From assembly GCA_946481475.1 (NCBI GenBank), contig CAMLOB010000219.1:1-6715 (forward strand): DNA of 6,715 nucleotides. Reading direction: 5' to 3'. Each line of letters starts with the position of its first letter. Position 1 is the first letter of the stretch. Source of the stretch: an uncultured Chlorobiota bacterium (GTDB lineage: Bacteria > Bacteroidota > Kapaibacteriia > OLB7). The notes below the pieces were generated by a model, which worked only from the letters and a program-made list of their open reading frames with translations, was not told the DNA's origin and made no database searches. This document shows positions 1-6,359 of this stretch, in pieces. Made by a program: the position numbers and the translations under genes.

Positions 1-911
1 GAATTTCCGCCGGGGGGAGTGGAAAAACTCCGGTGGTCCGCGAACTTGTTCGTGAGCTTCAGGATGAATACTATCTTGTGGTTCTTTCCCGGGGATATGG
101 TCGGAGCGAAAAAAAAGATATGATGTGGCAGGGGGGGGAGCATCCGTTTCCCGCTCCCGACATGATCGGGGATGAACCGGCATTGCTGGCGAGAACGCTC
201 AGGAACGGACTGATTGTTGTCGGGAAAGACCGCGGGAAACTGCTGGTCCGTCTGATAAAGGAACGTTCTTTCCCTCCGAAGACTCTGATCCTTCTCGACG
301 ACGGGTTTCAGCACTATCGTCTGCAGCGTGATCTGGATATCGTGGTGATCGATGAGAAGACGGCCGCGGAACGCTTCACTCTTCCGGCCGGTTACCTCCG
401 TGAGCCCTGGAGTGTCCTGCAGCGGGCAGACGTTCTGCTGATTTCGGGAGAGAAGGGGAGACGAAGAGCCGAACGTTACGGTCCGGAACGTGTGCTGACT
501 CTTCAGGTTACCCACCACGGCGGGAAGATCCGGCATTGGCGTTCAGGACACGAATACGACGGACGGAACCGACCGGTCCTGCTGGTGACCGGTATCGCCC
601 GTCCTGAACGGGTGGCAAACTCGTTGAGAGAAGAGGGAACGAAGATCGCCATACATCGAAAGTTCCGTGACCATCACCGCTACAGCCGAAGCGATGTGGC
701 GGCACTGGTCGAAGAGGCGAGAGCCAACGGCATCGAAGCTATTGTCACGACCGAAAAAGACGCCGTGAAGCTGGAAGCCTTTCCGGAACTGGAGGAACTG
801 CTGTATGTGCTTCCGCTTCGGACGAAGTTCGGTAACCGGAGCGAATTCCTTGCACTTGTTGAGCGCATTGAACGGGAAAAACGTAATCTTCAGGAACAGG
901 AAGAGGGTTGA
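1..911 (+). CDS. lpxK: Tetraacyldisaccharide 4'-kinase LpxK (5'-truncated by window edge)
   Basis: LpxK transfers the gamma-phosphate of ATP to the 4' position of the lipid A disaccharide precursor at the inner face of the cytoplasmic membrane, making lipid IVA. The reading frame is open from the first bases (first full codon at 3). It begins inside the P-loop region, AGGSGKTP, so the GTG at 33 is not the real start; about 40-50 residues, including the usual N-terminal membrane anchor, lie outside the window. Family motifs follow in order: GDEPALLARTL, the catalytic stretch LLDDGFQHYRLQRDLDIVVID (written here as LLDDGFQHYR then LQRDLDI), LPAGYLREPW with RADVLLIS, VTGIARPERV, FRDHHRYS, and near the C-terminus TTEKDAVKLE. 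The length from the P-loop to the TGA at 909-911 is normal for the family. The next gene starts 35 nt downstream on the same strand, probably in the same transcript. Identification is from motifs and is secure. Confidence 0.96.
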   Translation, partial: ISAGGSGKTPVVRELVRELQDEYYLVVLSRGYGRSEKKDMMWQGGEHPFPAPDMIGDEPALLARTLRNGLIVVGKDRGKLLVRLIKERSFPPKTLILLDDGFQHYRLQRDLDIVVIDEKTAAERFTLPAGYLREPWSVLQRADVLLISGEKGRRRAERYGPERVLTLQVTHHGGKIRHWRSGHEYDGRNRPVLLVTGIARPERVANSLREEGTKIAIHRKFRDHHRYSRSDVAALVEEARANGIEAIVTTEKDAVKLEAFPELEELLYVLPLRTKFGNRSEFLALVERIEREKRNLQEQEEG

Positions 912-946
912 GCTCTCAATCGCTCAATCCGTACTATAGAAGAACC

Positions 947-1771
947 ATGAGCATCACAATCGGCCTTTCACGCGGGAGCGGATCTCCCAAATATGAAAAC
1001 TACTGGAACTGGATCCGCAAGGAAGAACCGGAGGCGAGAATCATCGACCTCTATACGGAAGAGGATATGGAGAGCGTCCTCCCGGAACTGGACGCATTGA
1101 TCGTGACCGGAGGGGGAGATATCCATCCCGGGGAATACAACCGACCCGATGCACTCGACCTCTGTGACGGTATCGATCCGGAGCGGGATCGTCGTGAACT
1201 TCGGGCAATCGAGTATGCCTTTGCCCGGAAGTTGCCGGTTCTCGGCATCTGCCGGGGACTCCAGATCGTCAATGTCCATCTCGGAGGAACATTGATTCCC
1301 CACCTGCCGGCCGATCCGCGCATCGGGGATTTCCACGGAACGATTGACGGCAACGACAATTCCCACGAGGTTGTCGTCGAACCCGGATCGCTTCTCTCCC
1401 GGGCATCGGGTGCATCTGAAGGAATCGTCAACTCTTCACATCATCAGGGGATCGGAGATCTGGCCGAGACGCTCACCCCGTCGGCCTATTCCCCCGACGG
1501 ATTGATCGAGGCGGCCGAATGGCTGGAGCCGGAACAGCGGTCCTATCTTCTTGCCGTGCAGTGGCATCCCGAGCGTATGGAACCGGGAAGTCCGCTGGGA
1601 GCCCACCTGCTGGAACAGTTCCTGATCGAAGCCCACAGCTCGCGCATCTATCGGGCCACAACACCTCCGGAACCGAAGCCTGAGCCGGACGAAATCGAAA
1701 TCAGCAGCGACGATGATGAGAAGAAAGGAAAGGGAGGGGAAGGGGATTCGTTGTTGCCGATTATTCAGTAG
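947..1771 (+). CDS. Peptidase C26 / gamma-glutamyl-gamma-aminobutyrate hydrolase family (class I glutamine amidotransferase-like)
   Basis: This 274-aa cytoplasmic protein belongs to the class I glutamine-amidotransferase superfamily; free-standing members such as PuuD hydrolyse gamma-glutamyl amide bonds. Visible motifs are VTGGGDIHPGEY (residues 53-64), the nucleophile elbow LGICRGLQ with Cys102, VNSSHHQG (171-178), and AVQWHPE with His207 and Glu209, completing the Cys-His-Glu triad. The C26 signatures (GGGDI.P, SSHHQ) separate it from biosynthetic amidotransferases. The substrate is unknown: no polyamine-catabolism or GABA gene is nearby. The ATG at 947 is preferred because the family's first beta strand (SITIGLSRG) starts there. 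A TTG at 908, overlapping the lpxK TGA and 6 nt after an AGGA, would add 13 residues and give coupled translation. Residues from about 240 form a Pro/Glu/Asp- then Lys/Gly-rich tail beyond the normal fold, probably disordered. Confidence 0.88.
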   Translation: MSITIGLSRGSGSPKYENYWNWIRKEEPEARIIDLYTEEDMESVLPELDALIVTGGGDIHPGEYNRPDALDLCDGIDPERDRRELRAIEYAFARKLPVLGICRGLQIVNVHLGGTLIPHLPADPRIGDFHGTIDGNDNSHEVVVEPGSLLSRASGASEGIVNSSHHQGIGDLAETLTPSAYSPDGLIEAAEWLEPEQRSYLLAVQWHPERMEPGSPLGAHLLEQFLIEAHSSRIYRATTPPEPKPEPDEIEISSDDDEKKGKGGEGDSLLPIIQ

Positions 1772-1777
1772 GAATCC

Positions 1778-1866
1778 GGTTCAAAGAAATTCGGTTCAAA
1801 AGGAAAAATGCAAAATTCAAAAAGGGGAGAACTGTCCAGCCTCTTTCCTTTTGAACTTCTTGAACC
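1778..1866. repeat. A-rich intergenic repeat, copy 1, with nested inverted repeats
   Basis: This element fills almost the whole gap between the convergent C26 and HD genes. A perfect 13-bp inverted repeat pairs GTTCAAAAGGAAA (1794-1806) with TTTCCTTTTGAAC (1844-1856). A second, outer pair is GGTTCAA (1778-1784) with TTGAACC (1860-1866), which abuts the stop codon of the HD gene. The left half continues as TGCAAAATTCAAAAA then GGGG up to 1827. That stretch is nearly identical to the copy at 6163-6195 and related to the tandem copies at 4211-4282. The A/T-rich composition contrasts with the GC-rich flanking genes. Confidence 0.85.
1821..1852 (+). terminator. Possible intrinsic terminator after the C26 gene, inside the repeat
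   Basis: In the plus-strand RNA, AAAGGGG (1821-1827) can pair over 7 bp (one G-U) with CCTCTTT (1840-1846) around a 12-nt loop, followed by CCTTTT. It lies 50 nt after the C26 stop, between convergent genes. The stem is weak, the T-run is short, and it competes with the 13-bp outer stem 1794-1806/1844-1856, so a terminator role is inferred only. The outer palindrome would also form in minus-strand RNA, where it could end the recN-HD transcript. Confidence 0.35.
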
Positions 1867-2490
1867 TTATCCGAAGAACCGATTCTGCTCCTTTCGCATC
1901 TCCCGCAACAGATATTTCAGGTGGAGGTTCTCCGACTTTTCGGCCATCGGGACGTAATAGTCGATGGTCTCCTTCACATACTTGTAGGGATTGCGCTTCA
2001 GGTTGAACTGGATGCAGCGGAGATTATCCAGCCGGTCGGCAAGCTTCACGATGCGGCAGTCGTCGGTGCTGTTCTGCAGACGCTGCACATACTCCTGATC
2101 GATCTTCTCCCGCAACGGTCCGTCCTTGATCCCGATCTCCTTCGTCAAGGTGTCGACGATGTAGGCAACATATTCGCCGAAGTTGTAGCTGATGACCTCC
2201 GGCGTCAGGATGTCCGAGTCCTCGAGCGCATCGTGCAGAAGAGCCGCGCAGAGAAGATCGGCATCGGCGATGCCAAGCTCATCCAGAAGAATTTTCGCCA
2301 CGCGCGACGGATGCCAGAAGTAGGGGGTGCCGTCATTTCGTTGCTGGAACTGGTGAACGTTCTGCGCCATCTCGAATGCGGAGTTGATCCGGTTCAGCTC
2401 TACCGATCCGATCAGTTCGGTCAGCCGTTCGGCCAGTTCCGTCTTCGAAAGAAATGTCTGGTTATACTTTGGAGTCTGGTTCTTCAACAT
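1867..2490 (-). CDS. Small stand-alone RelA/SpoT-type HD hydrolase (candidate small alarmone hydrolase)
   Basis: This 207-aa protein contains only the HD phosphohydrolase domain found at the N-terminus of RelA/SpoT proteins; known members remove the 3'-pyrophosphate of (p)ppGpp using Mn2+. With M1 at 2490, expected elements are AQNVHQFQQRNDGTPYFWHP (42-61, with the guanine-side basic residue near Arg51 and metal ligand His60), LLHDALED (84-91; His86, Asp87 and the catalytic-type Glu90-Asp91), LTKE (115-118) and KLADRLDNLR (149-158; metal ligand Asp152). All metal ligands of an active hydrolase are present. No synthetase or TGS/ACT domain follows, so it resembles small alarmone hydrolases of the Mesh1/SAH type. 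The ATG at 2490 lies 4 nt past the recN stop; a TTG at 2505 would overlap recN and add 5 residues. Neither has a clear ribosome binding site, so translation is probably coupled to recN. The substrate is inferred; other nucleotides, or NADPH as for Mesh1, are possible. Confidence 0.85.
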   Translation of the reverse strand: MLKNQTPKYNQTFLSKTELAERLTELIGSVELNRINSAFEMAQNVHQFQQRNDGTPYFWHPSRVAKILLDELGIADADLLCAALLHDALEDSDILTPEVISYNFGEYVAYIVDTLTKEIGIKDGPLREKIDQEYVQRLQNSTDDCRIVKLADRLDNLRCIQFNLKRNPYKYVKETIDYYVPMAEKSENLHLKYLLREMRKEQNRFFG

Positions 2491-2494
2491 GCGA

Positions 2495-4198
2495 TCATGA
2501 TTCAATCAATTCGCGCGCGGCGCGAATACTCGATTCGGTAATGTCCTCACCACTGACCAGTTTGGCCACTTCACGGGTGTGTTCTTCAGGATCCAGTCTT
2601 CGCACACGCGTGACGGTGCGTCCTTCTCGTTCGTATTTCTCGACAACGTAGTGATGTCGGCTCATCGCTGCGATCTGCGGAAGATGGGTGATGGCGATGA
2701 TCTGATGATAGTCGGCCAGGTTCCGCATCGCCGTTCCGACCTTCGTGGCGATCCGTCCGGAAATTCCGGTGTCGATCTCGTCGAAGACCAGCAGAGGAAG
2801 ACGGTCGTTCTTTGCCAGAATGGTCTTCAATGCCAGCATTACCCGACTGATCTCTCCTCCGGATGCGGTCCTGGCCAGCGGTTTCGGAGCTTCGCCGAGA
2901 TTTGTAGAGATAAAAAACTCCACGGTGTCGATGCCGTCGCCGTGTGCCTGGTACCACTGACCGTCGAAACAGAGAGCATTGTCGGCCCCGGCGGCTGTTT
3001 CATGTTGTCCGATATGGACATGAAACTCCCCATGCTCTATTCCGAGTTCCCGAAGGACCTCGACTATCGCACGTTCCACCTTTCCGGCAATCTCTTTTCG
3101 CTTCCGCGAAAGGCGCATACCGAGGTCGCCGACCGCCTCCTGGGCCTGGCGTAATTCCTTCCGCTTCCGTTCGATCGTCGAGTCGTAATTCCGTGCAAGA
3201 GCAATCTCCCTGGCGATCTTCTCACGGTATTCAAGCAGAGCTTGAAGTGTTCCGCCGAACTTTTTCCGCAAACCACTCAGGGCGTGAAGGCGTTCGCGCA
3301 TCTCTTCAAGTTCTTCCGGTGCAAAGTCAATGTTGACCGAATAGCGTTGCAACGTCTTGGCGATCTCCTCGACGACGACGATGGTGGAGAGACATTCGTC
3401 CCGGCGTTCGGAGAATTCCGGATCGATCCCCGCAAGCTGATCCAGCATCGTCCGCGCCCGCAGCAGCTTGTCCCGGACCGAATCATTCTCTTCGTAAAGG
3501 AGGGAGTGGAGTCCGTTGACCAGCTCATAGACCTGTTCGCTGTTCTCGCGGATCTTCAGTTCCCGCAGCAGCTCTTCCTCTTCGTTCGGTTGCGGATCGA
3601 CCGCATCGATCTCCTGAAGCTGGAAGGCATAGAACTCTTCCTTCTGCCGAAGCTCCGCCTCGCGTTTCATCAGCGAGCGGAGTTCGGCCGCATGGCGTTG
3701 AACTACCTCGTAATCGGTCCGGTAATCGTTGACCATTCCCTGGAGTCCGCCGGCGTTGTCGAGCAGGTGAATGTGGGTGTCGGATCGCAGCAGCGTCTGG
3801 TGATCGTGCTGACCATGCAGATCGATCAGGAAATCACCGACTTCCTTTAACAGGGTGATCTGCGCCGGCGAATCGTTGATAAAGGCGCGTGATCCTCCTC
3901 GAGCCGATATTTCCCGTCGGACAATCAGTTCGTCGTCGTCCTCATAACCGTGTTCCTGCAGAATAGCATGAACGTAATCGTTTGAACTGATCGAAAAGAA
4001 GCCCTCAACCACAGCCCGGTTCGCTCCCTGCCGCACGTCCTCGCTCGATGCCCGCTCTCCGAGCAGCAGACCCAGCGCATCGATCAGGATCGATTTCCCG
4101 GCACCGGTCTCACCCGTAATGATGTTCAGACCGGCCGAAAAGTCGACGGCAAGCTCATCGATGATCGCGTAATCCCGTATGTAAAGGCGCTTGAGCAT
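2495..4198 (-). CDS. recN: DNA repair protein RecN (SMC-like ATPase)
   Basis: RecN is an SMC-family ATPase that gathers and tethers DNA at double-strand breaks and acts early in RecA-dependent recombination repair on the nucleoid. The 567-aa length is normal. The N-terminal strand LKRLYIRDYAIIDELAVDF leads into the Walker A GETGAGKS (29-36) and LIDALGLLLGERAS. A Q-loop-like DLHGQHDHQ follows, then a Glu/Arg/Leu-rich antiparallel coiled coil over the middle of the protein. The C-terminal half has the ABC signature RTASGGEISRV (SGGE at 446-449), the Walker B LLVFDEIDTGISG (Asp473, Glu474) and a His-switch region ITHLPQIAA. The ATG at 4198 begins exactly at the conserved N-terminus, but its upstream sequence (GAATTGTCCTG) has no Shine-Dalgarno motif, and the leader is made of tandem A-rich repeats. 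The HD hydrolase gene follows after 4 nt. No LexA-type operator was recognised upstream. Confidence 0.97.
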   Translation of the reverse strand: MLKRLYIRDYAIIDELAVDFSAGLNIITGETGAGKSILIDALGLLLGERASSEDVRQGANRAVVEGFFSISSNDYVHAILQEHGYEDDDELIVRREISARGGSRAFINDSPAQITLLKEVGDFLIDLHGQHDHQTLLRSDTHIHLLDNAGGLQGMVNDYRTDYEVVQRHAAELRSLMKREAELRQKEEFYAFQLQEIDAVDPQPNEEEELLRELKIRENSEQVYELVNGLHSLLYEENDSVRDKLLRARTMLDQLAGIDPEFSERRDECLSTIVVVEEIAKTLQRYSVNIDFAPEELEEMRERLHALSGLRKKFGGTLQALLEYREKIAREIALARNYDSTIERKRKELRQAQEAVGDLGMRLSRKRKEIAGKVERAIVEVLRELGIEHGEFHVHIGQHETAAGADNALCFDGQWYQAHGDGIDTVEFFISTNLGEAPKPLARTASGGEISRVMLALKTILAKNDRLPLLVFDEIDTGISGRIATKVGTAMRNLADYHQIIAITHLPQIAAMSRHHYVVEKYEREGRTVTRVRRLDPEEHTREVAKLVSGEDITESSIRAARELIES

Positions 4199-4204
4199 CA
4201 GGAC

Positions 4205-4321
4205 AATTCAAAAGGAAAAAATCAAAGTTAAAAAACGGGAGCAGGGAGGAACTCCAAAGGAAAAATCAAAGTTAAAAAACGGCGGATCAGACCAGACTTT
4301 TCCGGATTCTCCTTTTGAATT
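4205..4321. repeat. A-rich intergenic repeat, copies 2a and 2b in tandem, closed by an inverted arm
   Basis: Two almost identical direct copies occur 45 bp apart: 4211-4238 and 4256-4282. Both read AAAGG, a run of 5-6 A, TCAAAGTTAAAAAACGG, and differ only by one A in the run. The element's left end AATTCAAAAGGA (4205-4216) is matched perfectly by TCCTTTTGAATT (4310-4321), a 12-bp inverted repeat enclosing both copies. It occupies most of the 145-bp gap between the ligase stop (4344) and the recN ATG (4198), leaving 6 nt before recN. It is related to the repeats at 1794-1827 and 6163-6195 through the shared TTCAAAAGGAAAA end and the trailing CGG. In minus-strand RNA each copy gives a CCGTTTTTT tract, but I found no convincing terminator stem before either. 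Confidence 0.85.
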
Positions 4322-4343
4322 TTCATTGTGTCTTTTGGACTGT

Positions 4344-6047
4344 TCAACTCTTCTCCTCTCTGAACTGGGTCTCCTTGTAGGCCGTGAAGAGTCCCTTGAC
4401 CTTGTTCCGCTGATATTTTCCCGTTGACGTCACCGGTATCTCCTCACCGAAGAGGACGACTTTCGGTCGCTTGTGGAAGGGGAGATGCTCGGCGCAGAAC
4501 GTCAGCAGGTCCTCCTCGCTCAGCGATGCGTCGGCCTTCCGGACATAGGCTCCGACCTCTTCGCCGTACCAGGAGTTCTCGAAGGCGACGGCGATGCCGG
4601 CCTCAACCCCGGGGTGGCTGTTCAGAACCTCGTCGATCTCCAGCGGAGAGAGGTTGACCCCACCACGGATAATCAGTTCCTTCAACCGACCGGTAATGAA
4701 GAAATAATCGTTTCCGGCATCATCCTTCAGAAAGAATCCTTCATCTCCGCTGCGGAACCATCCATGAGTGAAAGCATTTCTGTTTGCCTCCTCGTTGTTG
4801 TAGTAGCCGGGCATCACGTTATGGCCGCGGATAACGATCTCACCCCGCTCTCCCGGAGGCACGACATTCCCTTGCTCGTCGTGAATCGCCATCCGGTTCT
4901 GCGGGATCGGTACGCCGATGCTCGGGAATCCGTGGCGCGTCAGCCAGTCGCGGCGCTCCTCATCGGAGAGACCGGTCGGCAAGAAACAACTATAGCATGT
5001 GGTCTCCGAAAGACCGTAGCCGTGGATGATCGGTATGCCGTACTGCTCCTCGAATCGCTCGGCAAGTTCGCAGGTGAGGGGACCGGCACCGCAGATGATG
5101 TGACGGAAAGCCGAGAGATCCAGAGAAGACGTGTCGATTCCGGCACTGCACAGATAGGCAAGCAGAGTAGGGACCACCGAGACGACTTCCACCCCCTCGT
5201 CGGCAATGCGACTGAAGAATGTCCCGCTCTGGAACTTCCTGTTCAGTACAACGCTCCCTCCGGCGAACATCGGCGTCACCAGCGTGACGACCGTTCCGTT
5301 GACGTGATGGATCGGCAGCACGCACATCATACGGCTGTCGGGCGTGATGCCGTGCCAGGCGGAGATGCCGTCGGCGTCGGCGATCAGGTTGCCGTGTGTC
5401 AGAAGAACTCCCTTCGGCGCTCCTGTGGTTCCGCTGGTGTAGACGATCAGGCATTCCTTGTCGAGCAAGTGACGGCGGGGGAGGAGAGGAGGGGCGGATG
5501 TGCCGTTGCGGAGAATCTCGTTATAGTTTTCGAACCAGACGGTATCGTCCTTCCGCCCGGCAAGATTACCGCACGCAACGATAGTCCGCAGCCCGGGAAG
5601 CTCCGGTGACAGTCCTCTGATCCGATCCAGATATTCTGCCCGAACGAAGGCCAGGGCCGATGCGGAGTTGTTCAGGATGTAGACGATCCGCTCATCATCC
5701 TCGCCGACATTGATCGGAACGACCGTTCCGCCGAGCATCCAGACGGCGAAGTACTGGACAACGGTCTCCCAATGGTTGTGGGCCACCGTCGCCACGCGCG
5801 AACCTCGCGTGATTCCCTCGGTCAGGAGAAAGCGGGCCGTGGCATTGACCAGATCGAAGAACTGCCCCCGGGTAAACTCGGTTCGGTTTCCCTCTTCATC
5901 GTACCAGACCAGCCAGATCTTTTCCGGTGCTTCATCCCGCCGTTCCAGAAGAAGATCGCCAAGCGACGTGTAGTCGGTTTCCAGTCCTGAAAAGGGGATA
6001 CCCCGTACGGAACGGGCCTGAGCGATCAATTGCTGCAAATCGGACAT
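4344..6047 (-). CDS. Class I adenylate-forming enzyme, acyl-CoA synthetase / fatty-acid-CoA ligase type
   Basis: This 567-aa enzyme of the AMP-binding (ANL) superfamily probably activates a carboxylic acid with ATP to an acyl-adenylate and passes it to CoA. Core motifs are complete: P-loop-like A3 YTSGTTGAPKG (203-213), LPIHHVNG (244-251), A5 YGLSETT (344-350), A7 around SGDEGFF (433-439, Asp435), hinge A8 GRLKELIIRGG (453-463), and the C-terminal catalytic lysine in STGKYQR (Lys544), followed by a short tail. Length and C-terminal domain match acyl-CoA ligases, with no carrier-protein or condensation domain, so a stand-alone ligase is favoured over a peptide-synthetase module. Motifs do not fix chain length or substrate; fatty acyl, aryl or short-chain acids remain possible. 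The ATG at 6047 is the first start and the N-terminal region has family length. No strong Shine-Dalgarno precedes it. recN lies downstream on the same strand across a repeat-filled gap, and a MeaB gene diverges upstream. Confidence 0.92.
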   Translation of the reverse strand: MSDLQQLIAQARSVRGIPFSGLETDYTSLGDLLLERRDEAPEKIWLVWYDEEGNRTEFTRGQFFDLVNATARFLLTEGITRGSRVATVAHNHWETVVQYFAVWMLGGTVVPINVGEDDERIVYILNNSASALAFVRAEYLDRIRGLSPELPGLRTIVACGNLAGRKDDTVWFENYNEILRNGTSAPPLLPRRHLLDKECLIVYTSGTTGAPKGVLLTHGNLIADADGISAWHGITPDSRMMCVLPIHHVNGTVVTLVTPMFAGGSVVLNRKFQSGTFFSRIADEGVEVVSVVPTLLAYLCSAGIDTSSLDLSAFRHIICGAGPLTCELAERFEEQYGIPIIHGYGLSETTCYSCFLPTGLSDEERRDWLTRHGFPSIGVPIPQNRMAIHDEQGNVVPPGERGEIVIRGHNVMPGYYNNEEANRNAFTHGWFRSGDEGFFLKDDAGNDYFFITGRLKELIIRGGVNLSPLEIDEVLNSHPGVEAGIAVAFENSWYGEEVGAYVRKADASLSEEDLLTFCAEHLPFHKRPKVVLFGEEIPVTSTGKYQRNKVKGLFTAYKETQFREEKS

Positions 6048-6162
6048 ATCTACCGAGAATCAAATAATTGAGAAGATGCACCCACCGCCCCCCGAAGCAT
6101 CACATCCCGGTTCGGAGTGTCGGGCGGGAAGTGGCGAAGAGAACTAAGATACAAGGAGTTCG

Positions 6163-6195
6163 ATTCAAAAGGAAAAGTGCAAAATTCAAAAACGG
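6163..6195. repeat. A-rich intergenic repeat, copy 3 (half element)
   Basis: The sequence ATTCAAAAGGAAAAG followed by TGCAAAATTCAAAAACGG matches copy 1 (1795-1826) at all but about two positions over some 32 bp. Unlike copies 1 and 2, no TTTTCCTTTTGAAT-type inverted arm follows within the gap; only a 7-bp match, TTGAATT (6289-6295), is available. It therefore looks like a half element, or one whose right end was lost or displaced by the adjacent CACAAA array. Confidence 0.8.
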
Positions 6196-6221
6196 AGCGG
6201 AGAGGACGCTTCTGCAGATGT

Positions 6222-6259
6222 ACCACAAAAACACAAAGGGCACGAAGAGACCACAAAGG
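6222..6259 (+). repeat. CACAAA-type short intergenic repeat array
   Basis: Four irregularly spaced copies of CACRAA occur at 6224, 6232, 6241 and 6252 (CACAAA, CACAAA, CACGAA, CACAAA), separated by 8, 9 and 11 bp and embedded in ACCACAAA and CACAAAGG contexts. From general knowledge, ACCACAAAG/ACACGAAG-like strings recur between genes in many environmental bacterial genomes, with no established function. A GACC/GGTC mini-hairpin (6249-6252/6258-6261) overlaps the last unit. Confidence 0.6.
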
Positions 6260-6359
6260 TCATCGTCCGGTCTCTCTCCATGTACAGGTTGAATTCCGAA
6301 TTGCTCTCTGTTCCGTAACTTCTCTCCGTAAAAACGGCAAGAGTTACCGGTCCGGAATT

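Larger units (their letters stand above)
6048..6359. other. Divergent intergenic region between the acyl-CoA ligase and meaB
   Basis: This 312-bp stretch has no convincing gene. It must hold the promoters of two outward-facing genes, but I could not match a confident -35/-10 pair or a Bacteroidota-type promoter on either strand. It contains one A-rich repeat copy (6163-6195), a CACAAA-type array (6222-6259), and a small inverted repeat AGAGACC (6246-6252) / GGTCTCT (6269-6275). The part nearest the ligase (6060-6140) is GC-rich with no recognised motif, and the part just before meaB (6280-6359) is pyrimidine-rich in its middle. Short open frames on both strands read through the repeats and are not credible proteins. 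Confidence 0.6.

Noticed and set aside
2496..2498. ATGA overlap start for the HD gene at the recN stop
   Set aside because: That ATG is out of frame and meets a stop after four codons.
1921..2541. 206-codon plus-strand open frame opposite the HD gene
   Set aside because: It is antisense to the clearly recognisable HD hydrolase; the long open frame reflects codon bias on the opposite strand and shows no family motif.
4211..4282. Tandem copies considered as a CRISPR array
   Set aside because: There are only two units with an 17-bp spacer-like interval, A-rich low-complexity repeats, and no cas gene; the same unit occurs singly in other gaps.
4228..4305. Intrinsic terminator for the ligase on the minus strand, from the CCGTTTTTT tracts
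   Set aside because: Only 4-bp stems with long loops precede the T-runs, too weak to call.
4228..4326. A 32-codon minus-strand open frame (starting MKIQKENPEK) between the ligase and recN
   Set aside because: It lies wholly within the repeat, has no ribosome binding site, and its residues simply translate the A/T-rich repeat units.
4473..5609. 378-codon plus-strand open frame opposite the acyl-CoA ligase
   Set aside because: The opposite strand carries all core motifs of an adenylate-forming enzyme; this frame has none and looks like an antisense shadow.
6289..6321. Sigma70-like promoter for meaB starting with TTGAAT
   Set aside because: No acceptable -10 sequence lies at 16-18 bp spacing.
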